Shown here one piece after another: positions 16,031 through 24,766 of a stretch of DNA of 64,000 nucleotides. Origin of the DNA: Citrobacter sp. Marseille-Q6884 (lineage in GTDB: Bacteria > Pseudomonadota > Gammaproteobacteria > Enterobacterales > Enterobacteriaceae); contig NZ_CAMDRE010000001.1 of the NCBI RefSeq assembly GCF_945906775.1, positions 1,736,001 through 1,800,000 of the forward strand, written 5' to 3'. The position numbers and the translations under genes were made by a program. The notes beneath the pieces are model-generated. The model saw nothing but the letters and a program-made list of their open reading frames with translations. It had not been told where the DNA came from and ran no database searches. Numbering within the stretch: position 1 is the first letter of the stretch; each line of letters starts with the position of its first letter.

Positions 16031-17053
16031 ATGTCTACGATGAATACGTTGATTTGCCAGGAACCCAAGAAATTAGTCTGGAAAGAACGTGAAATACCTA
16101 TTCCGGGTGAGGGTGAAGCATTAATAAAAATTAAGTCTGTCGGAATTTGCGGAACCGATATTCATGCCTGGGGCGGTAATCAACCTTTTTTTAGTTATCC
16201 ACGTGTATTAGGTCATGAAATATGCGGAGAAATTGTTGGGCTGGGTAAAAATATACAAAATATGAAAACAGGCCAGCAGGTAGCCGTTATTCCTTACGTT
16301 GCATGTCAGCAGTGCCCGGCGTGCCAGAGCGGGCGGACGAACTGCTGCGAAAAGATCTCAGTGATAGGCGTACATCAGGACGGCGGTTTCAGCGAATATT
16401 TATCCGTTCCGGTCACAAACCTGCTGGATGCACAAGGGATTGACCCGCATGCGGCGGCGTTGATTGAACCTTATGCCATCAGCGCACATGCGGTACGCCG
16501 GGCAGCGGTTGCCCCTGGCGAGCAGGTACTTGTCGTGGGCGCGGGGCCGATTGGGCTCGGTGCGGCGGCCATTGCCAAAGCTGATGGCGCACAGGTTGTT
16601 GTCGCAGATACCAGCCCCGCACGGAGAGAGCATGTGATTTCCCGCCTGGAACTTCCGGTGCTTGATCCTGCAGCCGACGATTTTGAGGCGCAGTTGCGCG
16701 CACAATTTGACGGTTCGCTGGCGCAAAAAGTCATTGATGCAACGGGTAATCAGCATGCAATGAACAATACGGTGAATTTAATTCGCCACGGCGGCAGCAT
16801 TGTGTTTGTTGGCCTGTTCAAGGGCGATTTGCAGTTCTCCGATCCTGAGTTTCACAAAAAAGAGACCACCATGATGGGCAGTCGCAACGCCACGCCGGAG
16901 GATTTCGCGAAAGTCGGTCGTTTGATGTCAGAAGGGAAGTTGACCGCGGAAATGATGCTCACGCACCGTTATCCTTTTGCGACCCTGGCGGAGATTTACG
17001 AACAGGATGTGATTAACAACCGTGAGCTGATCAAAGGCGTGATCACGTTCTGA
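16031..17053 (+). CDS. lgoD: LgoD, L-galactonate-5-dehydrogenase (zinc MDR family)
   Basis: 340 residues from the ATG at 16031, preceded by AGGAG; the frame is open further upstream but without family similarity. Zinc-dependent dehydrogenase features are clear: GICGTDIHAWGG, the GHE motif in VLGHEICGEIVG, the structural-zinc cysteines CQQCPACQSGRTNCC, and the NAD-binding GAGPIGLGAAAIAK. It oxidises L-galactonate to D-tagaturonate. It is 13 bases before a tagaturonate reductase gene, which would use its product. Confidence 0.94.
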   Translation: MSTMNTLICQEPKKLVWKEREIPIPGEGEALIKIKSVGICGTDIHAWGGNQPFFSYPRVLGHEICGEIVGLGKNIQNMKTGQQVAVIPYVACQQCPACQSGRTNCCEKISVIGVHQDGGFSEYLSVPVTNLLDAQGIDPHAAALIEPYAISAHAVRRAAVAPGEQVLVVGAGPIGLGAAAIAKADGAQVVVADTSPARREHVISRLELPVLDPAADDFEAQLRAQFDGSLAQKVIDATGNQHAMNNTVNLIRHGGSIVFVGLFKGDLQFSDPEFHKKETTMMGSRNATPEDFAKVGRLMSEGKLTAEMMLTHRYPFATLAEIYEQDVINNRELIKGVITF

Positions 17054-17066
17054 TAAGGAGTGTGCG

Positions 17067-18512
17067 ATGAAGACATTGAATCGACGTGATTTTCCAGGCG
17101 CATGCTATCCGACGCGGGTGATCCAGTTTGGTGAAGGCAACTTCCTGCGTGCGTTTGTTGACTGGCAACTGGATATCCTGAATGAGAAGACGGATCTTCA
17201 GGCCGGTGTGACGATTGTGCGTCCGATTAATAGCGATTTTCCCCCTTCGCTAAATACTCAGGATGGTCTGTATACCACGCTTATTCGTGGGTTAAATGAG
17301 CAGGGTGAGGCGGTTAGCGAAGCGCGCTTGATCCGCTCGGTGAACAATGAAATTAACCCGTATCAGGATTTTGCGGCGTATCTGGCGCTGGCGCACAATC
17401 CGGATATCCGCTTCGTGTTTTCAAACACCACCGAAGCGGGGATTAGCTATCACGCTGGCGATAGCGTAGATGATGCACCGCCAGTCAGTTTTCCGGCCAA
17501 ACTGACGCGCCTGCTGTTGGAACGTTTTCATCGTTTTGAGGGGGCAGTGGATAAGGGCTGGGTGATTATCCCGTGTGAGCTTATCGACTATAACGGTGAG
17601 GCGCTCAAAACGCTGGTGCTGCAGTATGCCCAGGAGTGGCAGCTTCCCCCGGCGTTTGCGGATTGGGTGGAAACGGCCAATACGTTCTGTTCAACGTTGG
17701 TAGACCGAATTGTGACCGGCTATCCACGCGAAGAAGCCGCTGCGATTGAGGCTACGCTGGGGTATCACGACGCCTTTCTGGATACTGCTGAACACTTTTA
17801 CCTGTTTGTCATTCAGGGGCCGACATGGCTGTCTGAGGAACTGAAACTGGCGGAATGCCCGCTGAATATCCGTGTGGTGAACGACATTAAGCCATACAAG
17901 GAACGCAAGGTTGCCATTCTCAATGGGGCGCATACCGCGCTGGTGCCCGTTGCCTGGCTGTGTGATCTTGAGACCGTCGGTGAGGCGATGCAGGATGCTG
18001 ATGTCCGCCACTTTGTCGAGCAGGCGATTGGGCAAGAAATTATCCCGGTGTTGGATCTACCCGCGGATGAGCTACGTGAATTTGCCGGGGCGGTCAGCGG
18101 ACGTTTTCAGAATCCCTATATTCGGCATCAGCTTCTCTCCATCGCGCTTAATGGGATGACAAAATTTCGTACTCGCATTTTGCCGCAGTTGTTGGCTGGA
18201 CAGCAGAACGCACACTGGCCGGTACGGCTGACGTTTGCACTGGCTGCACTCATCGCGTTTTATCGTGGGGAGCGTGCGGGAGAACGCTATCCCTTGCAGG
18301 ATGATGAACAGTGGATCCGCCGGTATGCCGATCTTTGGCCGCGTGTCGGCAATGACCTGACGCTGCGTGAGCTGGTGGATGCGGTGCTCTGCGATAACGA
18401 GCACTGGGGCGAGGATCTCTCGTTGCGCCCTGGGTTGGCCGGGCAGGTGACGGCAAACCTGGCGCTCATTCTGGATCAGGGAATGCGCCAGGCGGTGAAG
18501 AGTCTCAATTAA
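17067..18512 (+). CDS. uxaB: UxaB-family tagaturonate reductase (altronate oxidoreductase)
   Basis: 481 residues, opening MKTLNRRDFPG and VIQFGEGNFLRAFVDWQLD, the nucleotide-binding start of the polyol/mannonate dehydrogenase family. Conserved blocks NTTEAGISYH, VDRIVTGYPR, IKPYKERKVAILNGAHTAL and RNPYIRH-like FQNPYIRHQLLSIALNGM follow UxaB closely. It reduces D-tagaturonate to D-altronate with NADH. AAGGAG precedes the ATG and only 13 bases separate it from lgoD, so both are one operon. In K-12 uxaB is elsewhere and lgoD has no such partner, so this is either a second copy or a relocated one. Confidence 0.88.
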   Translation: MKTLNRRDFPGACYPTRVIQFGEGNFLRAFVDWQLDILNEKTDLQAGVTIVRPINSDFPPSLNTQDGLYTTLIRGLNEQGEAVSEARLIRSVNNEINPYQDFAAYLALAHNPDIRFVFSNTTEAGISYHAGDSVDDAPPVSFPAKLTRLLLERFHRFEGAVDKGWVIIPCELIDYNGEALKTLVLQYAQEWQLPPAFADWVETANTFCSTLVDRIVTGYPREEAAAIEATLGYHDAFLDTAEHFYLFVIQGPTWLSEELKLAECPLNIRVVNDIKPYKERKVAILNGAHTALVPVAWLCDLETVGEAMQDADVRHFVEQAIGQEIIPVLDLPADELREFAGAVSGRFQNPYIRHQLLSIALNGMTKFRTRILPQLLAGQQNAHWPVRLTFALAALIAFYRGERAGERYPLQDDEQWIRRYADLWPRVGNDLTLRELVDAVLCDNEHWGEDLSLRPGLAGQVTANLALILDQGMRQAVKSLN

Positions 18513-18522
18513 AGTTGCCATG

Positions 18523-18557
18523 CAGCGCCCGGGGTGGTGTTGGGCGCTGTTTTTTTT
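18523..18557 (+). terminator. Terminator after lgoD-uxaB
   Basis: CAGCGCCC and GGGCGCTG form a perfect 8-bp stem followed by eight T residues. Confidence 0.9.
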
Positions 18558-18592
18558 CCTGGCAAAAGAGGGATTGATGTAGGCCCGAAGGT

Positions 18593-20884
18593 TTATCCCT
18601 GCACGTCCACGACTTTGATTTCTACCATCCCGATCCCGAGCTTACGCGGCGAGTGACCCAAAATGTTACCCTCGTTGGTGGCAACCGGATCGGGAGGGAC
18701 AATCACCAGCGTGTCGGCGTTTGTCGGGTTATCAAAACGCAACGTGGTAGTACTGACATCATGGCTTAACGTCAGCATCTGCTCCTCGTTGCCGACACGA
18801 ACGGGAATCGGGCGATTAGCGTTGTCACCGAAAGCCTTGGCGGTGATGACCAGATCAAATTTCTTCGGTAACGGCGCTTTGTATTCGATTTTCACCTCTT
18901 CGCTCAGCTGCGCATTGGACCAGCGTCCCCAGGATTCGGGGCGTGAAATCCCACTGAATTGTCTGACCTCTTCCGGGGCTCCGGCCACGTTAAAGATGAA
19001 ACTGTCAGCTTTGTAGCGAATATCGTTATCGACAATTTTTAGCGTATCAACGTTGCCTTTGTAGCGCTCGATGTCGATGACCGTATCTTTAAATACGGTC
19101 TTACCTTTCCATTTGGCTTTATCGACGTGTTGCACGATCTGCTGTCCGCCTAACTGGCCTTGCGATACGCACCAGTCGGTTGAAAGCGCCAGCTCCGGCG
19201 CCCACAGCTGCGCCATTTTGTAGCAACGGTCTATCCAGACAAAGTTATCGCGCGGGGCGAAATCCGCCAGCTGGAAGCGCAGTGGGGCGGAGTATTCGCT
19301 TTCCGGCAGCGGCTCCACGCGTTTGTCCGACACGCGCAACAGCAGGGGCAGCCGGAAATGGCTCCCCGAGAAAGAGACCATGCTCTTGTCTTGATCGACG
19401 GTGAACGCTTTCATCTCTTTGGGGAAGTTCCACAACCGAATAATATCGGGCTTCCACGCCAGCACTTTTTCTTTGATGTTCAGGAACACTTCCGAAACGG
19501 ATTCGCTGGACAAACTGCTGCGTCCGAGACCGATAAAGTTATCGCCCCCCAGAATATCCAGTACCGTGGCGCCGTTATCCATGGTGTTGCGTTTCACGGC
19601 CAGGGTTTCCTGCTGAGGCTTGTCACCGCGCAGGACAAAGAACAGATTATTGCGATCCTGTTTATTCAGGTACTTCCAGGCGGTGTTGTTCATCGCCAGG
19701 TGATCGGAAGAGACCACGATAACGGTATCTTTAAACCAGGGTGACGCTTTGATCTTATTAATAAATGCCGCAATGTTTTCCTGACTGCAGCTGACGGCGC
19801 TAAAGGACTGGTTTGCCTTACCGTCGATGTCATAGCGTTTACGGTTACAAGTGCGCGAGATGAATCCATCCGGGTGGTGCGTATCTACTGTCAGGGTAAA
19901 CAGCGAAAAACGTTGACCAGAACGCGAAAGGGCTTCGAATTTTTTCCATGCTTCATCCAGCACGGTGTCATCATAAAAACCCCAGTCGTTGCGGTAAGTG
20001 GGGTCTGCCACCACGCTTTTTAACTCTTCCGCGCCGTACAGATAATCAAAACCATGGGATTTCAGGAATACGTCTTTCCCGGCAAAACGCAGATTTGCGC
20101 CCTGTACAAAATAGTTTTGATAGCCGGAGTTTTTCAAAATATCGCCCAGGCAGATATTTTGTGGGAAGAAACTGGAGACCGAGGCCGAGGCGTTACCTTC
20201 AAATGGAGCAAACAGTGGAATTCCGCACTGTGAGGCGACCATACCGGCGATGGTGTAATCCGTACCAGGCAATTGCATAGTGTGGCTGAAGTCCATTCCT
20301 TCATTTTTTAATGCGCCCAGTTCCGGGGTCAGATCCGGGAACGCGTCATTGTTAAAGTAGGTACGCTCCAGGCTTTCACCGTAGATATACACCAGGTTCA
20401 GCTTCGGGTTGGGAATGGTTTTCGAAGGTTCTTTGTAATACGCCGTGAAATCAGGATCGCCTTCGCGAGACTGGGATCGAACCAGTTCAGTGATCTGGTG
20501 AAATGCCGGGCTGGCATCAACAGAGGCCAGCGCGAGTATCAGCGCCAGCAGGCTGTAGCCCACATGATGAGGGTGGTGGCGACGGCGGCGCAGTACCCAG
20601 CCTAAGGCGGCAAAGACAGTGGTCAATGCCAGTGCAATCCCGACGCCCGGAAGAATATATTTGCTGATGCCCGCGCCTGTCAGGCTGTTGGTCAGCGTAT
20701 AGAGCACCGCATCGTTAATGCCGTCGCCGGTGAAATAGTCACTGGCATACAGGGTGATATTCAAGACGATAAAAATTCCCAACACCGTCAACATGGCGGC
20801 AAACCACCAGGTATTGCGGCCCGCTTTCCAGGTGTAAATCAGCACCGAAGCGAGAAACAGAGTGATGGAGAATAATTCAGACAA
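18593..20884 (-). CDS. opgB: OpgB (MdoB), phosphoglycerol transferase I
   Basis: 763 residues. Three to four N-terminal membrane helices are followed by a large periplasmic domain of the alkaline phosphatase/sulfatase superfamily: NLVYIYGESLERTYF, with the Thr nucleophile region in QLPGTDYTIAGMVASQCG, then DTHHPDGF and VVSSDHLAMNN as metal ligands. It moves phosphoglycerol groups from phosphatidylglycerol to osmoregulated periplasmic glucans. The start is TTG at 20884, as the E. coli-type MSELFS start requires. It ends convergently with the lgoD-uxaB terminator. Confidence 0.94.
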   Translation of the reverse strand: MSELFSITLFLASVLIYTWKAGRNTWWFAAMLTVLGIFIVLNITLYASDYFTGDGINDAVLYTLTNSLTGAGISKYILPGVGIALALTTVFAALGWVLRRRRHHPHHVGYSLLALILALASVDASPAFHQITELVRSQSREGDPDFTAYYKEPSKTIPNPKLNLVYIYGESLERTYFNNDAFPDLTPELGALKNEGMDFSHTMQLPGTDYTIAGMVASQCGIPLFAPFEGNASASVSSFFPQNICLGDILKNSGYQNYFVQGANLRFAGKDVFLKSHGFDYLYGAEELKSVVADPTYRNDWGFYDDTVLDEAWKKFEALSRSGQRFSLFTLTVDTHHPDGFISRTCNRKRYDIDGKANQSFSAVSCSQENIAAFINKIKASPWFKDTVIVVSSDHLAMNNTAWKYLNKQDRNNLFFVLRGDKPQQETLAVKRNTMDNGATVLDILGGDNFIGLGRSSLSSESVSEVFLNIKEKVLAWKPDIIRLWNFPKEMKAFTVDQDKSMVSFSGSHFRLPLLLRVSDKRVEPLPESEYSAPLRFQLADFAPRDNFVWIDRCYKMAQLWAPELALSTDWCVSQGQLGGQQIVQHVDKAKWKGKTVFKDTVIDIERYKGNVDTLKIVDNDIRYKADSFIFNVAGAPEEVRQFSGISRPESWGRWSNAQLSEEVKIEYKAPLPKKFDLVITAKAFGDNANRPIPVRVGNEEQMLTLSHDVSTTTLRFDNPTNADTLVIVPPDPVATNEGNILGHSPRKLGIGMVEIKVVDVQG

Positions 20885-20942
20885 CGGACGATCCTCAGTA
20901 AACCAGCGGTTTGGCTGGCAGGCTAATCATTTGGGGAGATTA

Positions 20943-20966
20943 CAATGTAATGGCGATGTTACATTG
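20943..20966. promoter_or_regulatory. Inverted repeat upstream of opgB
   Basis: CAATGTAA and TTACATTG are exact complements around eight bases, about 60 bases before the opgB start. No regulator is assigned; it could be an operator or a leader hairpin. Confidence 0.4.
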
Positions 20967-21065
20967 CTGCAATTCTAGTGACATTTAATGATGTTGTTGT
21001 TCAGAATTGGTTTAGAAATGCGTGTTTTTGAGGGGGATCACTGTGTGATTGAAGCAGCCGGGGGG

Positions 21066-21101
21066 ACGCCGCGCGGGTCGGAAAAAGGCCGTACGCGGCG
21101 T
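21066..21101 (-). terminator. Hairpin after yjjA
   Basis: ACGCCGCG and CGCGGCGT are perfect complements, separated by a GGTCGGAAAAAGGCC-type inner hairpin. It lies eight bases after the yjjA stop and lacks a good T run. Confidence 0.55.
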
Positions 21102-21109
21102 TTGCAGCA

Positions 21110-21604
21110 TCAGGAAATAAAGTTCATGCCCTGTTTTAAAACCAGATCGCATGCCTTGGTTTTTACCTGCTGCGCCAGTGAGCTGTTGCCAATGGTGCTC
21201 AGATCAAGCTGTTGCCCATCTTTGGCGTTGAGCAGGCCCTGAATTCCGTCCAGATAGTTCGTGTCTTTTTTCTGCTCTGGCGCGCTCAGACCCAGCTTAT
21301 CCAGTACCTGGTTTTTGACGTTTTGCGCGTCAGTGACTGAAGCCAGTTTTTGTTTGGCACAGTATTCCAGGATACCCGCGGCATTATTCATACTGCTGGA
21401 GGTCAGTGACTGGTTGCTGCCGCTCAGGAGACTGGTCAGGGAAGAGAGCGAGGAGGTGCCTTGCTGTGAGGTTGAGCCTTGTTTGCTCAGTTCGCTGGCT
21501 GCGCTGGAAAGCGAATCCTGCCAGGAAGCCGCGAAAATGCTGGTGGAAATGAGTGTGCTGGCGGCAACCGCGCAGCACAGAATACGTTTTGCTGTTTTCA
21601 TCAT
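21110..21604 (-). CDS. yjjA: YjjA, DUF2501 periplasmic protein
   Basis: 164 residues from the ATG at 21604; in-frame ATGs at 21613 and 21601 are alternatives, but GAGTG is best spaced for 21604. A signal peptide is evident (MMKTAKRILCCAVAASTLIS, with cleavage after SIFA). The mature part is Ser/Gln-rich low-complexity (SSLSSLTSLLSGSNQS) followed by a conserved block with two Cys (EYCAKQKL and TKACDLVLKQG). The family has no known function. It lies upstream of opgB on the same strand and downstream of dnaC. Confidence 0.88.
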   Translation of the reverse strand: MMKTAKRILCCAVAASTLISTSIFAASWQDSLSSAASELSKQGSTSQQGTSSLSSLTSLLSGSNQSLTSSSMNNAAGILEYCAKQKLASVTDAQNVKNQVLDKLGLSAPEQKKDTNYLDGIQGLLNAKDGQQLDLSTIGNSSLAQQVKTKACDLVLKQGMNFIS

Positions 21605-21672
21605 TATGGTCACTCTGTTATGCCTTTTCAGCGCAGTATAGCGCTGCTGGTCTTAAGAGTGTTCCCAATGCA

Positions 21673-22410
21673 TTAATATTCTTTACCGGTTACCCGGCTA
21701 CGGTAGCTTTCCCAGTTAAAAATGACCCACAGGCTGTTGCCGAGTCGCATACGATCCATCACACGTTCACCCAGCAGTTTGTTCATTTCATCCATATTGC
21801 TATTGGTGAGCATGCCGGTGGGGCGTTTTGACGATGAGCGGCGATCAACGATCTGGTTGATGATCACCTTTTCATAGCGGGATTCGGTTTGCATGCCGAT
21901 CTCGTCGATCACCAACAGATCCACGTTGCTGAGATCGTTGAGTAACTGCTCTTCGCTGGTTTCTCGGTTGCTGAACGTATTTTTCATCGCCGACATGATA
22001 TCGGCCACGGTAATGATCAGTACCGACTTGCCGCGCAGCAGCAGTTCGTTACAGATGGCGGCTGCCAGATGGTTTTTGCCGGTGCCCGGCTTGCCGGAGA
22101 AGATAAAGCTGGCGATGTTGCCATCAAACTCTTCAACGTACTGGCGGGCTTTGCTTAGGGCGTTCATCTGACCTTCGCACTCCACCCGATAGTTATCGAA
22201 TGAACAGTTTTGGTGGAGCGGACGGATACCGGAGCGATTGAATGTGCGCTGCATTTTCATTGCCCGGTTCTCGCGAGCCAGTGCCGCCGCACGAATTTCA
22301 CCTTGCTCTTTTTGCCATGCCAGCAGTTCCTCGCCCGTTTTAAAGGCAGGCTCTACATTGGGCGGCATCATTTTTTGCAGACGTTTCATCAGGTCGCCAA
22401 CGTTTTTCAT
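21673..22410 (-). CDS. dnaC: DnaC, replicative helicase loader
   Basis: 245 residues. The AAA+ domain has Walker A FSGKPGTGKNHLAAAI at about residue 105-112, Walker B DLLVIDEIG and the arginine-containing sensor region DRRSSSKRPTG. The N-terminal 50 residues form the DnaB-binding part. DnaC loads DnaB onto single-stranded DNA at oriC and, with PriA and DnaT, at restarted forks. GAGGATAACG precedes the ATG. It follows dnaT with a two-base gap, the standard dnaTC operon. Confidence 0.96.
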   Translation of the reverse strand: MKNVGDLMKRLQKMMPPNVEPAFKTGEELLAWQKEQGEIRAAALARENRAMKMQRTFNRSGIRPLHQNCSFDNYRVECEGQMNALSKARQYVEEFDGNIASFIFSGKPGTGKNHLAAAICNELLLRGKSVLIITVADIMSAMKNTFSNRETSEEQLLNDLSNVDLLVIDEIGMQTESRYEKVIINQIVDRRSSSKRPTGMLTNSNMDEMNKLLGERVMDRMRLGNSLWVIFNWESYRSRVTGKEY

Positions 22411-22412
22411 CG

Positions 22413-22952
22413 TTATCCTCTAAAACCTGGTGGAATATGACTGTCAGGTTCGCTGACACTGTTAACATCACGCTTTGGCATTCCGCCATTGCTGGCCCGG
22501 CCAATCTGCAGGCTACGCGCCAGTTTTTGTTGCCACTGAATATGGTGAAAAACTTTGCCTTCCGCCTGCCAGTAGGCAACAAATGAGGCCAGCTCTTCGG
22601 CGGTGACGGGCTCTCTCAACGCCACGCCCCATAATGCGGCTTGCCGCTGAAAATCGGCATCGGGCTGCCAGTCAGCGTACATCGCAAATTTCCCCATGGG
22701 AACCGCAACAGGTGCCGCTGACGGCTCTTCATAAAATTGCGCATCCAGCATCACATCGCTTCCCGGGCGTGACAGCTTCTCTTCAAGCGCCAATAGTTCA
22801 GCCAGCCGTTCAGGGGTAACGGCGTAAAAAGCGGGGGCATTATTGGCGAAAACAGCCACAGCACCGCTGGCTGACTTCGCCAGCACCGCGTTGTGATCGT
22901 GTAATAAGGCGTCAATACCGATGACGTCCGAAGTCAAAATTTTGCAGGGCAT
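22413..22952 (-). CDS. dnaT: DnaT, primosomal protein 1
   Basis: 179 residues from the ATG at 22952 (MPCKILTSDVIGIDALLHD), the same length as E. coli DnaT; an in-frame ATG 12 bases upstream is less likely. The C-terminal part (WQPDADFQRQAALWG, LASFVAYWQAEGKVFHH) is the ssDNA/PriB-interacting domain, ending EPDSHIPPGFRG. DnaT helps PriA-PriB hand DnaC-DnaB to stalled forks. Confidence 0.95.
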   Translation of the reverse strand: MPCKILTSDVIGIDALLHDHNAVLAKSASGAVAVFANNAPAFYAVTPERLAELLALEEKLSRPGSDVMLDAQFYEEPSAAPVAVPMGKFAMYADWQPDADFQRQAALWGVALREPVTAEELASFVAYWQAEGKVFHHIQWQQKLARSLQIGRASNGGMPKRDVNSVSEPDSHIPPGFRG

Positions 22953-23075
22953 AATGTTTCTCAATACTGAACCACAACCGAGAAGGGGCTGCTTTTATAG
23001 TAACACAGAGAAGAGGGAGAGCAGCAGATGAGGGAAGGTTACCCCCATCTGCGATGTTGCTGGAGGGCGAAACAG

Positions 23076-23549
23076 TCAAACGCGCGGGCGCTTGCGATAC
23101 AGCCATAATCCTGGAATGGAAAGACCGATAGAGAGGGCACCCACAATGGATGACGCTTTCAGGAAGTTGGTCAGCAGCGTAATCATCAGCGCTTCGCTAT
23201 AGCCCAAATGGCCTATTTTCACCGCAGATATCATGGCGGTGTAGGCGGAGATCCCTGGAAACATCGGGATCACGGCAGCGACGGTGAAAACTTTCGGGTG
23301 CGCCAGATACCACCGTGACCACTGGATCCCAATACAACCCACCAGCAAGGAAGCCATAAAGGTTGACCATTCAATGTTGAATCCTGCGGTCATCATCACC
23401 ATCCGCGAACCGTGCCCAAGCGCGCCGAGTAAGGCGCACCAGGGGAGCGCACGATGCGGTACGTTAAATACCATGGCAAACCCCGCTGCAGGGATCGCCG
23501 ACAGGATCATGTCCTGCAGCAGTGCCAAAATGAAATCGATCACACCCAT
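23076..23549 (-). CDS. yjjB: YjjB, ThrE-type exporter small subunit (DUF3815)
   Basis: 157 residues from the ATG at 23549 with four to five membrane helices (MGVIDFILALLQDMILSAIP, VIPMFPGISAYTAMISAVKI). It corresponds to the C-terminal half of ThrE threonine/serine exporters, the other half being YjjP. The start overlaps the end of yjjP by ten bases. In E. coli YjjPB is reported as a succinate exporter. The proposed start avoids a Cys/His-rich, non-family N-terminus. Confidence 0.9.
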   Translation of the reverse strand: MGVIDFILALLQDMILSAIPAAGFAMVFNVPHRALPWCALLGALGHGSRMVMMTAGFNIEWSTFMASLLVGCIGIQWSRWYLAHPKVFTVAAVIPMFPGISAYTAMISAVKIGHLGYSEALMITLLTNFLKASSIVGALSIGLSIPGLWLYRKRPRV

Positions 23550-24316
23550 CCGCGAAGCCCCCATAACGTTAACGACATGACCACGCCCACACAGGTCGCA
23601 AGCGTGAGCAGACTGGCAATAGCCCAACGGGCAAGACCGGTATTAATGTGCCCTTTAAACATATCTGCGACGGAATTGATCAGGGGAAAACCCGGCACCA
23701 GCAGCAGTACGCTGGCAGCCATGGCGACGGTGGGGGTGTGACTAAATGTAGGCAGTGTCAGCAGCAAACCGGAAATCGTGGTGGCAACAAAGGCAGTGAC
23801 ACAGAAGTTAATTTGCGGGTGCAAATGCCGGGAGGCCAGAAACTGGCGGATATACATGGCGATCATACTGGCGAAAAAGGTAATCATCGCGCCATCCCAT
23901 CCGCCTTTGTTGAGTTTACAGAAGCAGGCGCAAGACACCCCGACCATGAAAGCAACCAACCACCTTGGATAACGCAGCGGCTTAATTTGGCTAAAGCGTT
24001 TCTCTACGCCTTTTTCATCCAGCAGTCTGTGTTCTGCCAAAATGACGATGTGCTGCACTTCTGTCACAACGTGCATATTAATACCGCGATCCTGATTTTT
24101 TCGGGTCGAGGTCAGGCACTGCCCATCTTTGATCGTCGTCAGGACGATAGCATTGGACGAGATGGCGCTTTCGACGCTGTCCATTCCCAGTGCCAGCCCG
24201 AGGCGGGTGGAGAGTTCGTCAACCAGCGCGCTTTCCGCGCCGTGCTGCAGTAAAAAAAGTCCGCATTGAATACATAACCGTGTAACCGTTCGCTGTAACG
24301 ACTGCTCTGTTTGCAT
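23540..24316 (-). CDS. yjjP: YjjP, ThrE-type exporter large subunit (DUF1212)
   Basis: 258 residues: a soluble N-terminal domain (RLCIQCGLFLLQHGAESALVDELSTRLGLALG) then five or so membrane helices (VAFMVGVSCACFCKLNKGGW, LLLVPGFPLINSVADMFKGH). It matches the DUF1212 half of the ThrE family and forms a split transporter with YjjB, which starts inside its end. Reported role in E. coli is succinate efflux under anaerobic, CRP/FNR-linked conditions, which I cannot verify here. Confidence 0.92.
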   Translation of the reverse strand: MQTEQSLQRTVTRLCIQCGLFLLQHGAESALVDELSTRLGLALGMDSVESAISSNAIVLTTIKDGQCLTSTRKNQDRGINMHVVTEVQHIVILAEHRLLDEKGVEKRFSQIKPLRYPRWLVAFMVGVSCACFCKLNKGGWDGAMITFFASMIAMYIRQFLASRHLHPQINFCVTAFVATTISGLLLTLPTFSHTPTVAMAASVLLLVPGFPLINSVADMFKGHINTGLARWAIASLLTLATCVGVVMSLTLWGLRGWV

Positions 24317-24766
24317 GGCTCGCTCTGACTGAAACGCATCTCGGAAGGACTAAAGTCTACTTTTACCATGAAGCGTAAGCCAGTTGGCTCTGGCTAAGAT
24401 CAAGGTTTGTGTTGAAAACAAGTGATGCTTCGTTTCACTTTCCTGAGGCAACCACGATGGCGCTGTAGCGGATCAGGGGGTGATAAAATGAAGGCTAAAT
24501 ACCTTAGAATTGCTAATGTTATAATTTAGTTCTTTTAATTATGCAGTTAATATTTTTTCAAGTAATTATGCGATAATAGACCAATAGCAGAGTGTTATTG
24601 GGATTGTAACGCGCTTGCTTTAATATTATTTGTTATTAGATAAAATCAAAGGTAAACAATTCACTGTATCTATTGTTCATTCTCACTGTCTCTGGGTAAT
24701 TAAATTATTGTGTATGACAGTCTTATAGCGTGAATGGAATAGAAAACATAGGGATGTGGAGGAGAT
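24317..24766. other. AT-rich divergent intergenic region before yjjQ
   Basis: 450 bases between yjjP and yjjQ. From about 24490 to 24740 it is strikingly AT-rich with runs such as AATATTTTTTCAAGTAATTA and several TATAAT-like boxes. In E. coli the yjjQ-bglJ promoter is silenced by H-NS and relieved by LeuO; the composition agrees with that. No reading frame is supported. Confidence 0.6.
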
